Shown: positions 16,451 to 26,800 of the stretch, in pieces
Position numbering within the stretch: the stretch's first letter is position 1
Layout: every line of letters begins with the position of its first letter
Assembly (NCBI GenBank): GCA_900555635.1
Contig: USLU01000028.1
Location: 1 to 60,990, forward strand
Length of the DNA: 60,990 nucleotides
Direction of reading: 5' to 3'
Origin: an uncultured Bacteroides sp.
GTDB taxonomy: Bacteria > Bacteroidota > Bacteroidia > Bacteroidales > Bacteroidaceae
Notes under the pieces: generated by a model
Databases searched by the model: none
Told to the model about the DNA's origin: nothing
The model's input: the letters and a program-made list of their open reading frames with translations, nothing else
Translations under genes and position numbers: made by a program

Positions 16451-18778
16451 ATGAAGAAACAACTATTCTCAATGGCACTTGCTGCAACCACACTTTTAGC
16501 TTGCGGCCCTAGTGTGCCGCAACTTGGAAAATCTTCATTGGACGATGTCATTGCCGCCATGACTTTGGAAGAAAAAGCTCATCTGGTTGTAGGAACCGGT
16601 ATGGCAGGTTTTTCGGGTGACAGTGCCGTAATCGGTGAAACCCGAAAACTGGTACCAGGTGCTGCCGGAACTACATATCCTATCGAAAGACTTGGTATCC
16701 CGGCTGTAGTATTAGCCGATGGTCCTGCCGGACTTCGTATCAATCCTACCCGTGACGGTGATTCTGCCACTTATTACTGTACCCATTTCCCGATTGGGAC
16801 ATTGCTCGCATCTACGTGGGATCAGGAATTGGTAGAGAATGTAGGTAAAGCAATCGGTAATGAAGTATTGGAATATGGTGCCGACGTATTGCTGGCTCCT
16901 GCCTTGAATATTCATCGCAATCCCCTTTGCGGACGTAACTTTGAATATTACTCCGAAGATCCGGTAGTTTCCGGAAAGACTGCTGCTGCCTATGTACGCG
17001 GTGTGCAAAGCAACGGAGTGGGAACCTCCATTAAGCATTACGCTGTGAATAATCAGGAAACCAATCGTATGGCAAACGATGCCCGGGTATCTCCCCGTGC
17101 ACTGCGTGAAATCTACCTGAAAGGTTTTGAGATAACCGTAAAAGAAGCTGAACCTTGGACGGTAATGTCTTCTTATAACTACCTCAACGGTACCTATACT
17201 TCCGAAAGCAAAGAATTGCAAACAACCATGCTTCGTGATGAATGGGGCTTTAAAGGCATGGTAATGACCGATTGGTTTGGTGGTAAAGACGCTGTTGCTC
17301 AAATGATAGCCGGAAATGATATGTTGCAACCGGGCATTGAGAAGCAATACGAAGCCATTGTGAAAGGTGTGCAAGATGGAAAGCTGGATGAGGCTATCCT
17401 TAATCAGAATGTAAAGCGCATCCTCGAACTGATACTTCAGACTCCTCATTTCAAAGGTTATAAGTTCTCTAACAAGCCTGACTTGAAAGCTCATGCTGCC
17501 GTAACCCGCCAGTCTGCTACAGAAGGTATGGTATTGTTGAAGAACGATAACGAAGCATTGCCTTTGGCCTCTACCGTAAAGAATGTAGCTTTGTTTGGTT
17601 GTACCTCTTATGACTTCATTGCAGGTGGAACTGGTTCAGGTAATGTGAACCGTGCTTATACCGTATCTTTATTGGATGGTTTGAAAAATGCAGGTTATGT
17701 AGTGGGTGATGATTTGAAGAATGCGTATGAACAATACCTCGCTGCCGAAAAAGAACGCGAAGCTGCCAAGAAGAAAGAATGGTTCATGCCCGTTGTTCGT
17801 CCTGCTGAAATGACTTTGTCTGCTCAAATGATACAGGAACAAGCTGCCAAGGCAGATGTAGCCCTTATCACTATTGGCCGTACATCCGGTGAATTCCTTG
17901 ACCGTCAGGTTGCTGATTTTAATCTTAGCAAAGAAGAACAACAGATGTTGCAGGCTGTAACCAAAGCATTCCATGCAGCCGGTAAGAAAGTGGTAGTTGT
18001 ACTGAATATCGGTGGCGTTATTGAAACTGCTTCCTGGAAAGGTCAGCCCGATGCTATTTTGTGTGCTTGGCAGGCAGGACAAGAGGGTGGTAATAGTGTA
18101 GCCGATGTACTGAGCGGTAAAGCTTCTCCTTCAGGCAAGCTTACAATGACTTTCCCAGTGAATTTTGCAGATGCTGCTTCTTCTGCTAACTTCCCCATTG
18201 ATATGACTGCTAATATCGACATTACTAACAAGGGTGAAAAGAAGAACGATGTGAAGAATGTGGATTATACCAATTATGAAGAAGACATTTATGTGGGTTA
18301 CCGCTACTTCGATAGCTTTGGCAAGGAAGTATCCTATCCGTTTGGTTACGGACTTTCTTACACGACTTTTGAATACACCAATCCGTCTATCAAGGCTGAT
18401 AATGGTGTATATACCGTTTCTGCCGACATAAAGAATACGGGTAAAGCTGCCGGCAAAGAAGTGGTTCAACTCTATGTTTCGGCTCCTGATAATGCAAAGA
18501 TGGATAAGCCTGAAAAGGAACTGAAAGCCTTTGCCAAGACTAAAGAACTAAAACCGGGAGAAACGGCTACTGTTACTTTGACCGTGAAAGCTGCCGATCT
18601 GGCTTCCTATGATGAGGCAACCTCTTCTTGGGTAGTAGATGCAGGAAGTTATAAGTTCCTTATCGGAGCCTCTTCGCGCGATATCAAGGCTGCATTGGAT
18701 GCAGACGTTGCGGCTTCTACGATGAAGACGAATGATATCTTGAAGTTACAGGAACCTATTCAAATTTTGAAGAGATGA
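16451..18778 (+). CDS. GH3 beta-glucosidase-type lipoprotein
   Basis: This 775-residue family 3 glycoside hydrolase would release terminal beta-linked sugar from short glycosides. The lipoprotein signal contains LLACGPS. It has an N-terminal TIM-barrel-like domain with Asp274 of VMTDWFGG as nucleophile and the substrate-binding stretch SIKHYAVNNQE, then the alpha/beta sandwich, then a C-terminal FnIII-like domain (KNTGKAAGKEVVQLYVSAP). The start at 16451 is preferred over a GTG at 16409 because the signal peptide begins there. It is followed by a second, unlike GH3, so the locus has two exo-activities. Beta-glucosidase is the default call; xylosidase cannot be excluded. Confidence 0.88.
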   Translation: MKKQLFSMALAATTLLACGPSVPQLGKSSLDDVIAAMTLEEKAHLVVGTGMAGFSGDSAVIGETRKLVPGAAGTTYPIERLGIPAVVLADGPAGLRINPTRDGDSATYYCTHFPIGTLLASTWDQELVENVGKAIGNEVLEYGADVLLAPALNIHRNPLCGRNFEYYSEDPVVSGKTAAAYVRGVQSNGVGTSIKHYAVNNQETNRMANDARVSPRALREIYLKGFEITVKEAEPWTVMSSYNYLNGTYTSESKELQTTMLRDEWGFKGMVMTDWFGGKDAVAQMIAGNDMLQPGIEKQYEAIVKGVQDGKLDEAILNQNVKRILELILQTPHFKGYKFSNKPDLKAHAAVTRQSATEGMVLLKNDNEALPLASTVKNVALFGCTSYDFIAGGTGSGNVNRAYTVSLLDGLKNAGYVVGDDLKNAYEQYLAAEKEREAAKKKEWFMPVVRPAEMTLSAQMIQEQAAKADVALITIGRTSGEFLDRQVADFNLSKEEQQMLQAVTKAFHAAGKKVVVVLNIGGVIETASWKGQPDAILCAWQAGQEGGNSVADVLSGKASPSGKLTMTFPVNFADAASSANFPIDMTANIDITNKGEKKNDVKNVDYTNYEEDIYVGYRYFDSFGKEVSYPFGYGLSYTTFEYTNPSIKADNGVYTVSADIKNTGKAAGKEVVQLYVSAPDNAKMDKPEKELKAFAKTKELKPGETATVTLTVKAADLASYDEATSSWVVDAGSYKFLIGASSRDIKAALDADVAASTMKTNDILKLQEPIQILKR

Positions 18779-18822
18779 TGGATAGTATCTCCAAGAGATT
18801 ACAAATCAACCCCTAAAAAGCG

Positions 18823-18864
18823 TCCTGCTATACCCTTGAGTGTAGCAGGATGTCGCTATATTTG
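18823..18864 (+). promoter_or_regulatory. Hairpin followed by an internal promoter before the second GH3
   Basis: TCCTGCTATA (18823-18832) pairs with TGTAGCAGGA (18841-18850) around an 8-base loop. Directly after it, TATATTTG (18857-18864) matches the Bacteroidales -7 box TAnnTTTG. CTTG at 18835-18838, inside the hairpin loop, is a one-mismatch -33 box at 18 bases. The second GH3 gene may therefore have its own start just downstream, and the hairpin could end or pause transcripts from upstream. Confidence 0.5.
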
Positions 18865-18889
18865 CAAACGTAATACTAATATCAAAATC

Positions 18890-21379
18890 ATGAATAAAAA
18901 GTTAATCTTATCTTTTGCCCTTACCGGGTTAGTACTAACCGCAACGGCGCAAACCAAAGTTGCTCCCGCCATTCCTCGGGATGAAAAAATAGAGCAGCAG
19001 ATAGAAGCACTTCTGAAGAAGATGACGCTCGACGAGAAGATTGGGCAAATGACCGAACTTACCATCGACCTCTTACAGAAACGTACAAATCCTTTTGCCG
19101 GTATCAACCCGCAGAAAATGACGGTAGATGATATCAAGAAAGTTCTCAAAAAGTATAAACTGGAAAAAGAATACGATCTCTCCAAAGGCATGCCCGATCA
19201 GCAAGTTTTGATGCAAATCTATATGCGCATTCAAGGCATCGAGAATCAGAAAGGTTTTCAGATTGACGAAGCCATGCTTGACTCCGTTATTGGCAAGTAT
19301 AAAGTAGGTTCCATACTCAATGTGCCCAATGGCGTTGCACAGAGTGTGGAGAAATGGCAGGAAATCATTAAGCGCATTCAAGAGAAATCTATGAAAGTAA
19401 TGGGGATCCCCTGTATTTACGGTGTAGACCAAATACACGGTACTACTTATACTCTCGGTGGAACCTTCTTCCCGCAAGGTGTCAACATGGCTGCTACCTT
19501 CAACCGTGAACTGACTCGCGAAGGTGCTCGCATTTCAGCCTACGAAACCAAAGCAGGAAGCATTCCTTGGACGTATGCCCCTGTTACCGACCTTGGACGT
19601 GATCCTCGCTGGCCTCGCATGTGGGAGAATTATGGTGAAGATGCCTATGTTAATGCAGAGATGGGACGTGAAGCCATCCTTGGTTTTCAAGGTGAAGATC
19701 CTAATCGTATCGGAGCTAATAATGTAGCTGCTTGTATGAAACATTATATGGGTTATGGTGTACCTGTTTCCGGAAAAGACCGTACTCCGTCTTCTATCAC
19801 TGTGCAGGATATGCGCGAGAAACACTTTGCTCCTTACCTCGAAATGGTGAAGGCAGGTGCACTCTCTGTCATGATAAACTCCGCTATGAATAATGGCCTG
19901 CCATTCCATGCCAATTATGAACTGTTGACTCAATGGTTGAAAGAAGACCTTAACTGGGACGGAATGATTGTTACCGACTGGGCGGATATTAATAATCTTT
20001 ATAGCCGTGACCACATTGCTAAAGATAAGAAAGAAGCTATCAAACTTGCCATCAATGCCGGAATCGACATGTCTATGGATCCGTACGAATGGAAGTTCTG
20101 TACTTTGTTGAAAGAGTTGGTTAACGAAGGTGAAGTTCCCATGAGCCGTATTGACGATGCTGTTCGTCGTGTTTTGCGCATGAAGTACCGCCTCGGTCTA
20201 TTTGAAAAGCCTTATAATGATTTGAAAGATTATCCTTTGTTTGGTGGACAGGAACATGCAGCTGCCGCCCTTCAAGCTGCGGAAGAATCTTTAGTTCTTT
20301 TGAAGAATGCAGATGCCATTCTGCCTTTGGCAAAAGGCAAAAAGCTCCTTATTACAGGACCTAATGCAAACTCTATGCGTACATTGAATGGTGGTTGGTC
20401 TTATTCTTGGCAAGGTGACAAGGCTGATCAATGTGCCAGCCAATACAATACGATTCTTGAATCTTTCACTAACAAATTCGGCGCGGATAACATCATCTAC
20501 GAAGCCGGTGTTACCTATAAAGAAGGTGGTAACTGGTGGGAAGAAAATGCTCCTCAGATAGACAAAGCCGTATCTGCCGCTGCTAACGCTGATTATATCG
20601 TAGCGTGTATCGGTGAAAACTCTTATTGCGAAACTCCGGGTAATCTGACGAATCTTTTCCTTTCCCAGAACCAGATCGACTTGGTGAAAGCTCTTGCTAA
20701 AACCGGTAAGCCTGTTATTCTTATCCTGAATGAAGGCCGTCCCCGTCTGATAGCTGATATCGAACCATTGGCAAAAGCGGTTGTCAACATCATGCTTCCG
20801 GGTAACTATGGTGGCGATGCTTTAGCAAATCTTTTGGCAGGAGATGCCAATTTTAGTGGTAAGATGCCTTTCACTTATCCCAAGGAAATCAATTCTTTGA
20901 TTACCTACGACTACAAACCTTGCGAACACATTGGCAAGCAAATGGAAGGTGCTTATAACTATGATGCTCAGGTATCTGTGCAATGGGCATTTGGTTATGG
21001 TTTGAGCTACAATACTTACGAGTATAGTAACCTCAAAGTCGATAAATCGAACTTCAATGCCAACGACGAACTGACCTTCACAGTTGATGTGAAGAATACC
21101 GGCAATCGTGTAGGCAAGGAAAGCGTTCTGCTGTTCAGCAGCGACCTTGTAGCTTCTCTTACTCCTGATAACCGTCGTCTTCGTGCCTTTGAAAAGGTAG
21201 AACTGAAGCCCGGTGAAACCAAAACTGTTACTTTAAAGTTGAAAGGCTCTGATCTTGCTTTTGTAGGTTATGACGGCAAATGGATTCTGGAAAAAGGCGA
21301 TTTCCGCATTCAGGCGGGTAACCAAGTGTTGAATGTGGCTTGTACAGATACGAAGAAGTGGGAGACGCCAAATAAATAA
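18890..21379 (+). CDS. GH3 exo-beta-glucosidase, BglX/exo-glucanase-like
   Basis: This second family 3 enzyme has 829 residues from ATG 18890. That start is chosen because it opens a signal peptide (MNKKLILSFALTGLVL) and because the alternative TTG at 18836 lies upstream of a consensus -7 box. The nucleophile is Asp363 in MIVTDWADI; SSITVQDMREKHFAPY and KHYMGYG are typical substrate-site strands. A long charged N-terminal insertion (about residues 60-130) precedes the barrel core. A C-terminal FnIII-like domain (VKNTGNRVGKESVLLF) follows the sandwich domain. Sequence features differ enough from the previous gene to suggest a different linkage or chain length. It is the last gene of the locus and is followed by a strong terminator. 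Confidence 0.88.
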   Translation: MNKKLILSFALTGLVLTATAQTKVAPAIPRDEKIEQQIEALLKKMTLDEKIGQMTELTIDLLQKRTNPFAGINPQKMTVDDIKKVLKKYKLEKEYDLSKGMPDQQVLMQIYMRIQGIENQKGFQIDEAMLDSVIGKYKVGSILNVPNGVAQSVEKWQEIIKRIQEKSMKVMGIPCIYGVDQIHGTTYTLGGTFFPQGVNMAATFNRELTREGARISAYETKAGSIPWTYAPVTDLGRDPRWPRMWENYGEDAYVNAEMGREAILGFQGEDPNRIGANNVAACMKHYMGYGVPVSGKDRTPSSITVQDMREKHFAPYLEMVKAGALSVMINSAMNNGLPFHANYELLTQWLKEDLNWDGMIVTDWADINNLYSRDHIAKDKKEAIKLAINAGIDMSMDPYEWKFCTLLKELVNEGEVPMSRIDDAVRRVLRMKYRLGLFEKPYNDLKDYPLFGGQEHAAAALQAAEESLVLLKNADAILPLAKGKKLLITGPNANSMRTLNGGWSYSWQGDKADQCASQYNTILESFTNKFGADNIIYEAGVTYKEGGNWWEENAPQIDKAVSAAANADYIVACIGENSYCETPGNLTNLFLSQNQIDLVKALAKTGKPVILILNEGRPRLIADIEPLAKAVVNIMLPGNYGGDALANLLAGDANFSGKMPFTYPKEINSLITYDYKPCEHIGKQMEGAYNYDAQVSVQWAFGYGLSYNTYEYSNLKVDKSNFNANDELTFTVDVKNTGNRVGKESVLLFSSDLVASLTPDNRRLRAFEKVELKPGETKTVTLKLKGSDLAFVGYDGKWILEKGDFRIQAGNQVLNVACTDTKKWETPNK

Positions 21380-21403
21380 GTGATCCCATTTTCAATAGAC
21401 CTC

Positions 21404-21445
21404 AGCCGGTAGTTTTCGTATAGCAAACTACCGGCTGTTTGTGTT
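21404..21445 (+). terminator. Intrinsic terminator ending the first locus
   Basis: AGCCGGTAGTTT (21404-21415) and AAACTACCGGCT (21425-21436) form a perfect 12-base-pair stem with a 9-base loop, followed by a T-rich tail (GTTTGTGTTTT). It stands 25 bases after the GH3 stop. Confidence 0.85.
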
Positions 21446-21769
21446 TTATAACTTAATCCTCTCTATATAGCAGCTTTATTACTGAACCATATTGAAGTTA
21501 ATGTACCTGATCCCACCTTTTAAATATTAAGAGAAGCGTTTCACTTCTATGTTTTGTATTCTTTTCTGCAAAAAATAGCAATGCAATTGATTATATTTTT
21601 AAGTTGACTTTGTCTTCTACGTAGAGTGAACAATAGAAGTTAGAATTATTTCTAAAAAAAAAGCATCTATTAGATAGATTATTATTGTGAAATTTAATAA
21701 TGTTGTATACTTGTGACGTGAGAATAATAGACCTTTTTAAAAGAGAAACACAAAACCTTGTTAAATCTG
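21446..21769. other. Gap between the two loci with a weak promoter for the sigma gene
   Basis: The AT-rich gap has no gene. A promoter candidate for the ECF sigma gene is TATACTTG (21706-21713), one mismatch from TAnnTTTG, with ATTG at 21684-21687 as a poor -33 box at 18 bases. A run of A's lies at about 21653-21662. I see no further structure. Confidence 0.4.
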
Positions 21770-22366
21770 ATGCAAATATCTGAAGCAATATTATGGGAAA
21801 GATTCATCTCTGGAGATGAGGACGCGTTTTCGCAATTGTATAAGCTTTGTTATCGTGACTTATATGCTTATGGTTTGAGTTTGGGAATGGGGCGTGAGTT
21901 TGTTAAAGATTCCATTCACGATATCTTTTTTAATCTTTATACGAAAAAGGTTAAATTGAGAAATAATACATCACTAAAGTCTTTTCTATTTCGCTCGATG
22001 AAGAATTCTTTCATAAACCAACTTTTAAAAGATGGTCGAGAAATACCATTGATTGATGGAGAATATGAGTTTTCATTTTCATATACTATTGAAGATAGCA
22101 TAATATCTGATGAGAGTCAGCGAATATTAATGAATCGGGTAAAACTGATGATGAGCTGTTTGAGTCCCCGTCAGACTGAAATTATTTATTTGCGCTTCTT
22201 GCATGAAATGAATTTTTCAGATATTGCTGAAGTATTAGGAATGGGTGTACAGGCAGCTCGAAATCTATTGTTCCGGGCATTGAAAAAGATGAGAGAGGAA
22301 CATCCGGAAATGTATATGTTAGTTGGCTCCTATTTGATTTTGTGCATATATTATTTTCCGATATAA
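21770..22366 (+). CDS. ECF RNA polymerase sigma factor (SigW/SusC-associated type)
   Basis: This 198-residue extracytoplasmic-function sigma factor should drive the downstream SusC/SusD operon when released from its anti-sigma partner. Region 2 is seen in FSQLYKLCYRDLYAYGLSL, with the helix SLKSFLFRSMKNSFINQLL; region 4 in LSPRQTEIIYLRFLHEMNF and DIAEVLGMGVQAARNLLFRAL. The start at ATG 21770 is preferred to TTG 21758. An anti-sigma gene, then an STN-domain SusC, follow in the standard order of trans-envelope signalling loci, which in Bacteroides often serve host glycans. Confidence 0.92.
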   Translation: MQISEAILWERFISGDEDAFSQLYKLCYRDLYAYGLSLGMGREFVKDSIHDIFFNLYTKKVKLRNNTSLKSFLFRSMKNSFINQLLKDGREIPLIDGEYEFSFSYTIEDSIISDESQRILMNRVKLMMSCLSPRQTEIIYLRFLHEMNFSDIAEVLGMGVQAARNLLFRALKKMREEHPEMYMLVGSYLILCIYYFPI

Positions 22367-22445
22367 CAGAAAGTCTGATAAAACTGATTATAAATTATCA
22401 ACTTGTTTGTCTAATAAGAAAGTTTCAGAAGATATTAGTTTTTAT

Positions 22446-23666
22446 ATGAGGAAAAAAATGACAACATATTGTTTTGAAGATTTTATAGCAGATGATGTTT
22501 TTTTTGCTGCTGCTAAAGAAGGAAATCTTGAGTATTTATCGAAGATTAAAAAAGATTTAGTGGCTTTTCCTTATCAGGAAAAAATGGCAGAGAATACTTT
22601 TTATTTGATACATACACTTAAAATTCAAAGACCGGAAGTCTCTGAGATTGATATAAATGAGGAATGGACTTTATTAAAGAGAAGTATAGAAAATAAGAAT
22701 AGAAAGAATAAAAAAAAGTGGTCTTTTGTCTTCTGGGTATCTAATATTGCTGCAGTATTAATGATTGGGGTTGTTGGTTGGGCTTTCTTTAGCCAGGATG
22801 GAGATATGAATAAAGAAGTTGTACTGGCTTATTTTGATAAGATGCAAACAGAATCAAACAAAGTACAATTGGTTTTGAACCCTGAGAAGATGATGGAATT
22901 GGAGAGTGACAGTGTTGATATACAATTACGAGCAAATGGCTCTGTTGTAGTAAATTCCACTTCTGTACTACTTCCAGGAGGAATGGGAACTAAGGATACG
23001 AGAAAAGATGCTGTTGCCGATTTGAGTCAATTAATAGTTCCAAAAGGGAAGCGTTCAACGATTACTTTTAGTGATGGAACTAAAATGTGGATAAATTCGG
23101 GAAGTAAGATATTATATCCTCAGACGTTTGCTGCGGATAAAAGGGAGATCTATGTAGATGGAGAAGTTTTTATCGAGGCTGCTAAGGATAAGGATCGTCC
23201 TTTAATAGTTCATACAGAAAAAATGGATGTACAAGTCTTAGGTACTTCATTTAACGTAATGGCTTACCGGAAAGGGCAAATGGCAAGTGTGGTTTTGGTA
23301 AATGGTAAGGTTGAAGTTCAAACTAATACAGAAAATAAAATTGTTTTATCTCCTGATCAGCTTTTAGAATTTGTTCAGGGTAAAACGAAAGTGAGTAATG
23401 TAGATGTTTATGATTATATATGTTGGAAAGATGGATTGATGAAATTTGATGGAACTCCTTTAGATGTAATTCTATTCCGTCTCTCTAAATATTACGATGT
23501 CAATTTGATTTTTGACTCATATATGTCAGAAATAAAGTGTGTAGGAAAATTAGATTTGAATGAAGATATAAATAAGGTATTGAATACAATCGCTTTAACA
23601 GCTCCTGTTAAATTTGAAACCTTGAGTGATGGTTCTATAAAGGCTGTATTTGTACCGACTAAATAA
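22446..23666 (+). CDS. FecR-type anti-sigma factor
   Basis: This inner-membrane anti-sigma factor has about 406 residues from ATG 22446; a TTG at 22407 would add 13 residues. The N-terminal cytoplasmic part would hold the sigma factor, one membrane helix follows (FVFWVSNIAAVLMIGVVGWAFF region), then a periplasmic FecR domain (GTKMWINSGSKILYP, VDGEVFIEA, VQVLGTSFNVMAY) and a C-terminal DUF4974-like domain (PLDVILFRLSKYYDVNL). It should contact the STN domain of the SusC encoded next. An odd detail: the 14 bases after the start of its 3' flank (TCCGATATAACAGA) also lie across the stop codon of the sigma gene. Confidence 0.92.
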   Translation: MRKKMTTYCFEDFIADDVFFAAAKEGNLEYLSKIKKDLVAFPYQEKMAENTFYLIHTLKIQRPEVSEIDINEEWTLLKRSIENKNRKNKKKWSFVFWVSNIAAVLMIGVVGWAFFSQDGDMNKEVVLAYFDKMQTESNKVQLVLNPEKMMELESDSVDIQLRANGSVVVNSTSVLLPGGMGTKDTRKDAVADLSQLIVPKGKRSTITFSDGTKMWINSGSKILYPQTFAADKREIYVDGEVFIEAAKDKDRPLIVHTEKMDVQVLGTSFNVMAYRKGQMASVVLVNGKVEVQTNTENKIVLSPDQLLEFVQGKTKVSNVDVYDYICWKDGLMKFDGTPLDVILFRLSKYYDVNLIFDSYMSEIKCVGKLDLNEDINKVLNTIALTAPVKFETLSDGSIKAVFVPTK

Positions 23667-23860
23667 TCCGATATAACAGACGTGTAATTTAAATGTTATT
23701 CCCTGCTAGAAAGCAGGGGCGTGTGAGTGGTATGCACTGATGTTATTGAAGCAATGTAAAATATATTGATGGTAATTCCGGGCAAGTTAATGGCCATGTT
23801 GTTCGGATTTTCTATAAATTCTTAGTAAAAGGATGTTTAATATGTAAATCTAGTAAGTTT
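23667..23860. other. Leader between anti-sigma gene and susC
   Basis: This 194-base gap holds a small hairpin, CCCTGC/GCAGGG (23701-23706 and 23713-23718), with no T-run on the plus strand. No clear TAnnTTTG box is visible. In the B. fragilis Don-type loci an antisense small RNA is encoded around this position; I looked for a minus-strand promoter here and found no good match. Confidence 0.4.
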
Positions 23861-26800
23861 ATGGAGAAACACACAGAACATGACCCGAAGGAAGTAGGGA
23901 GATCGTTTTTTCGTCGTGTAACGATTGTATTGTTATTCTTTTCCTTATGTGGAAATTTCACTGTTTTGTCTAAGAATTCTTATGTGAACGCCCAGCAGTT
24001 TACAATGAACCTTAGGGATATAACATTGCGGCAATTGTTTTCGGAAATAGAAAAACAAAGTGAATACATTTTTTTCTATAATGAGAATATCTTGGATAGC
24101 AAAGATGTAATTTCTATTAATGTAAAAGATGCTACTCTACCCAGTTTGTTGGATAAGGTATTAAAAGCGAAAGGACTGTCGTATACTATTAATAATCGCC
24201 AGGTTACAATTTCGCGCACTATAAATTCGACTGTATCTACTAAACAAGTAAATGAGCAACCGATTCTTGCGAAAGGTATAGTTATAGATGAAACGGGAGT
24301 ACCTCTTCCTGGAGTGACAATTAGGGTGAGGGGGACCTCTACAGGCACTATTACAGATGTCGATGGGAGATTTAGCGTATATGTTCCTGCCAAAACTTCT
24401 TTATTGGAATTTACCTATATTGGTTACTCTATGGTAGTAGTGAAGGCCTCTGAGGCGGGAGAGAATATGAAAATTCAGATGAAAGAAGACTCCAAGCAGA
24501 TTGAAGAGGTGGTGGTAGTAGGTTATGGTAAGCAGAAGAAGATATCGGTTACTGGTGCTGTATCGATGGCTGAAGTAAAAGAAGTAGTGAAAGTTGCCAC
24601 TCCCTCTTTGTCAAATGCGATTGCTGGTCAAATGCCTGGTATAATCAGTCGTCAATCCCATGGTGAACCAGGATATGATGCCGCTCAGATATATATTCGA
24701 GGTGTTGCTACATGGGGAAACCAGAATCCATTGATTTTGATTGACGGAGTGGAACGTGATTTAAATCAGATAAATGCCCAAGAAGTAGAAAGTTTCACAA
24801 TTTTGAAAGATGCTTCGGCAACTGCTGTTTATGGCGCAAGAGGAGCAAATGGTGTAATCCTAATAACTACCAAACGTGGAAAAGTGGGAAAGCCTGATGT
24901 CACTTTTCGTACAGAAACAGCTGTCTTGACCGCTTTACGTCGACCTGCATATGTCGATGGTTATTCTTATGCTTCTTTGATGAATGAGGCGCGAGCCTAT
25001 AATGGTGAGGATCCGCGATGGTTACCCGAAGAGTTGCAGAAGTATAAAGATGGTTCAGATCCTTATTTGTATCCAAGTGTAAATTGGACCGATGAAGTCT
25101 TGAAAAAAAATACTGCACAGACAATAAATAATCTGAGTATCACGGGCGGAACTGACATTATCAAATATTATATGAACATTGGATTTACTTGGCAAAATGG
25201 TTTGTATAAGGATGATCCTGCAAATAAGTTCAGCACTAATGCTAACATGCGGAGATATAATTTTCGCAATAATATGGATGTGAAACTTTCTAAGAATCTA
25301 ACGGTGCAATTAGGGTTGGGAGCAATTATTCAGAACGGACGTTATCCGGGATTTGCTATGGGCAATATTTTTGAATCAATCCGAATGATATCCCCTATTG
25401 CTTATCCAAAGCAAAATCCCGATGGTACACCTGGTGGTTCACAAACATACGTTGGGTGGAATCCGTGGGGACGTTCTACACAATCCGGTTATTCCACTCA
25501 AGATCATTCAACTTTGCAGGCCAGCTTTGGAGCAACATGGGATTTATCTTTTTTGCTGAAAGGATTGTCTCTTAGAGGATTGTTTTCTTACGATCGTTAT
25601 GCCGTTACTTACAATAACAGGCCTAAGGAATTTGTTGTTAAGCGCTATTTAGGCAAAGATCCTAATACGGGTGAAGACTTGTACAGCCCTGTATATAGAG
25701 AAGAAAAACCTTTAGGTTATGAACAGTCCACAACGACAAATAGAGCTCAATATTTCGAGGCTCAAATGAATTACGACCGTACTTTTGGCAGCCATAATGT
25801 TACAGGGATGGTACTTGTCAACCAACGGGATTATGTTGATTTGTCAGCAGGAACTTCACGTGGTAATGTTCCTTATAGAAGATTGGGATTAGCCGGACGT
25901 GTTACTTATAACTATGATGGTAAATATTTGATTGAGGGTAATTTTGGTTATAATGGTTCTGAGAACTTCAAGAGAGGCAAACAATTTGGTTTCTTTCCTT
26001 CCGTATCATTGGGATGGATTGTTTCGAATGAATCATTTTTTAAAGTAGATGCTATTAGTAAATTAAAACTCCGTGTGTCACATGGTGTTGTGGGAAATGA
26101 TGTATTAGGTATTAGATTTGGTTTTTTGAATACAATTAATACTGATGGGCAGTTTTATTATTTTGGTGATGATCAGCAGAAGTACTCCGGTATGGAGGAA
26201 AGTGCAATCGGTAATCCGGATTTGACATGGGAAAAAGCACAAAAGACTGATATTGGGTTGGATTTAGGCTTATTTAATGACCGAATCTCCTTGCAGGTCG
26301 ATTTCTTTAGGGAGAAACGTTCTGATATCTTAATCCAACGAGAGACAGTTCCTAATGTCACTGGTATTTATCCTTGGTGTGTGCCTTATGGTAATTTAGG
26401 TAAGGTGGAAAATAAAGGTCTGGATGCATTACTGGAATTACGTAATACAACAGCCAGTGGCTTTTTTTATTCTTTCAGGGGTAACTTCACGTTTGCACGC
26501 AATAAAGTTATAGAGAATGACGAACCACTTCCTAAATACTCTTATCTTTCAAAGAAAGGGCTGATTTTAGGTCAATATACAGGTTTCGTAGCTGAGGGGC
26601 TTTTCAAAGATCAAGCCGAGATAGAAGCTAGTCCATTGCAAACATTTGGTAATCCTCGTCCGGGCGATGTTCGCTATAAGGATATTAATGGTGATGGCAA
26701 GATTGATTCTTATGACCAAGTTCCTATCGGATACGCCCGTTTACCGGAAATTTCATTTGGATTTGGGGGTACTGTTGCTTATAAAGGTTTTGACTTAAGC

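Noticed and set aside
16712..17494. A 260-codon minus-strand frame inside the first GH3
   Set aside because: It lies wholly antisense to a well supported enzyme gene and has no family traits.
23667..23960. Antisense small RNA of the Don type at the start of susC
   Set aside because: The gene context fits, but I found no minus-strand match to TAnnTTTG with a -33 box and no convincing terminator, so no RNA gene is called.
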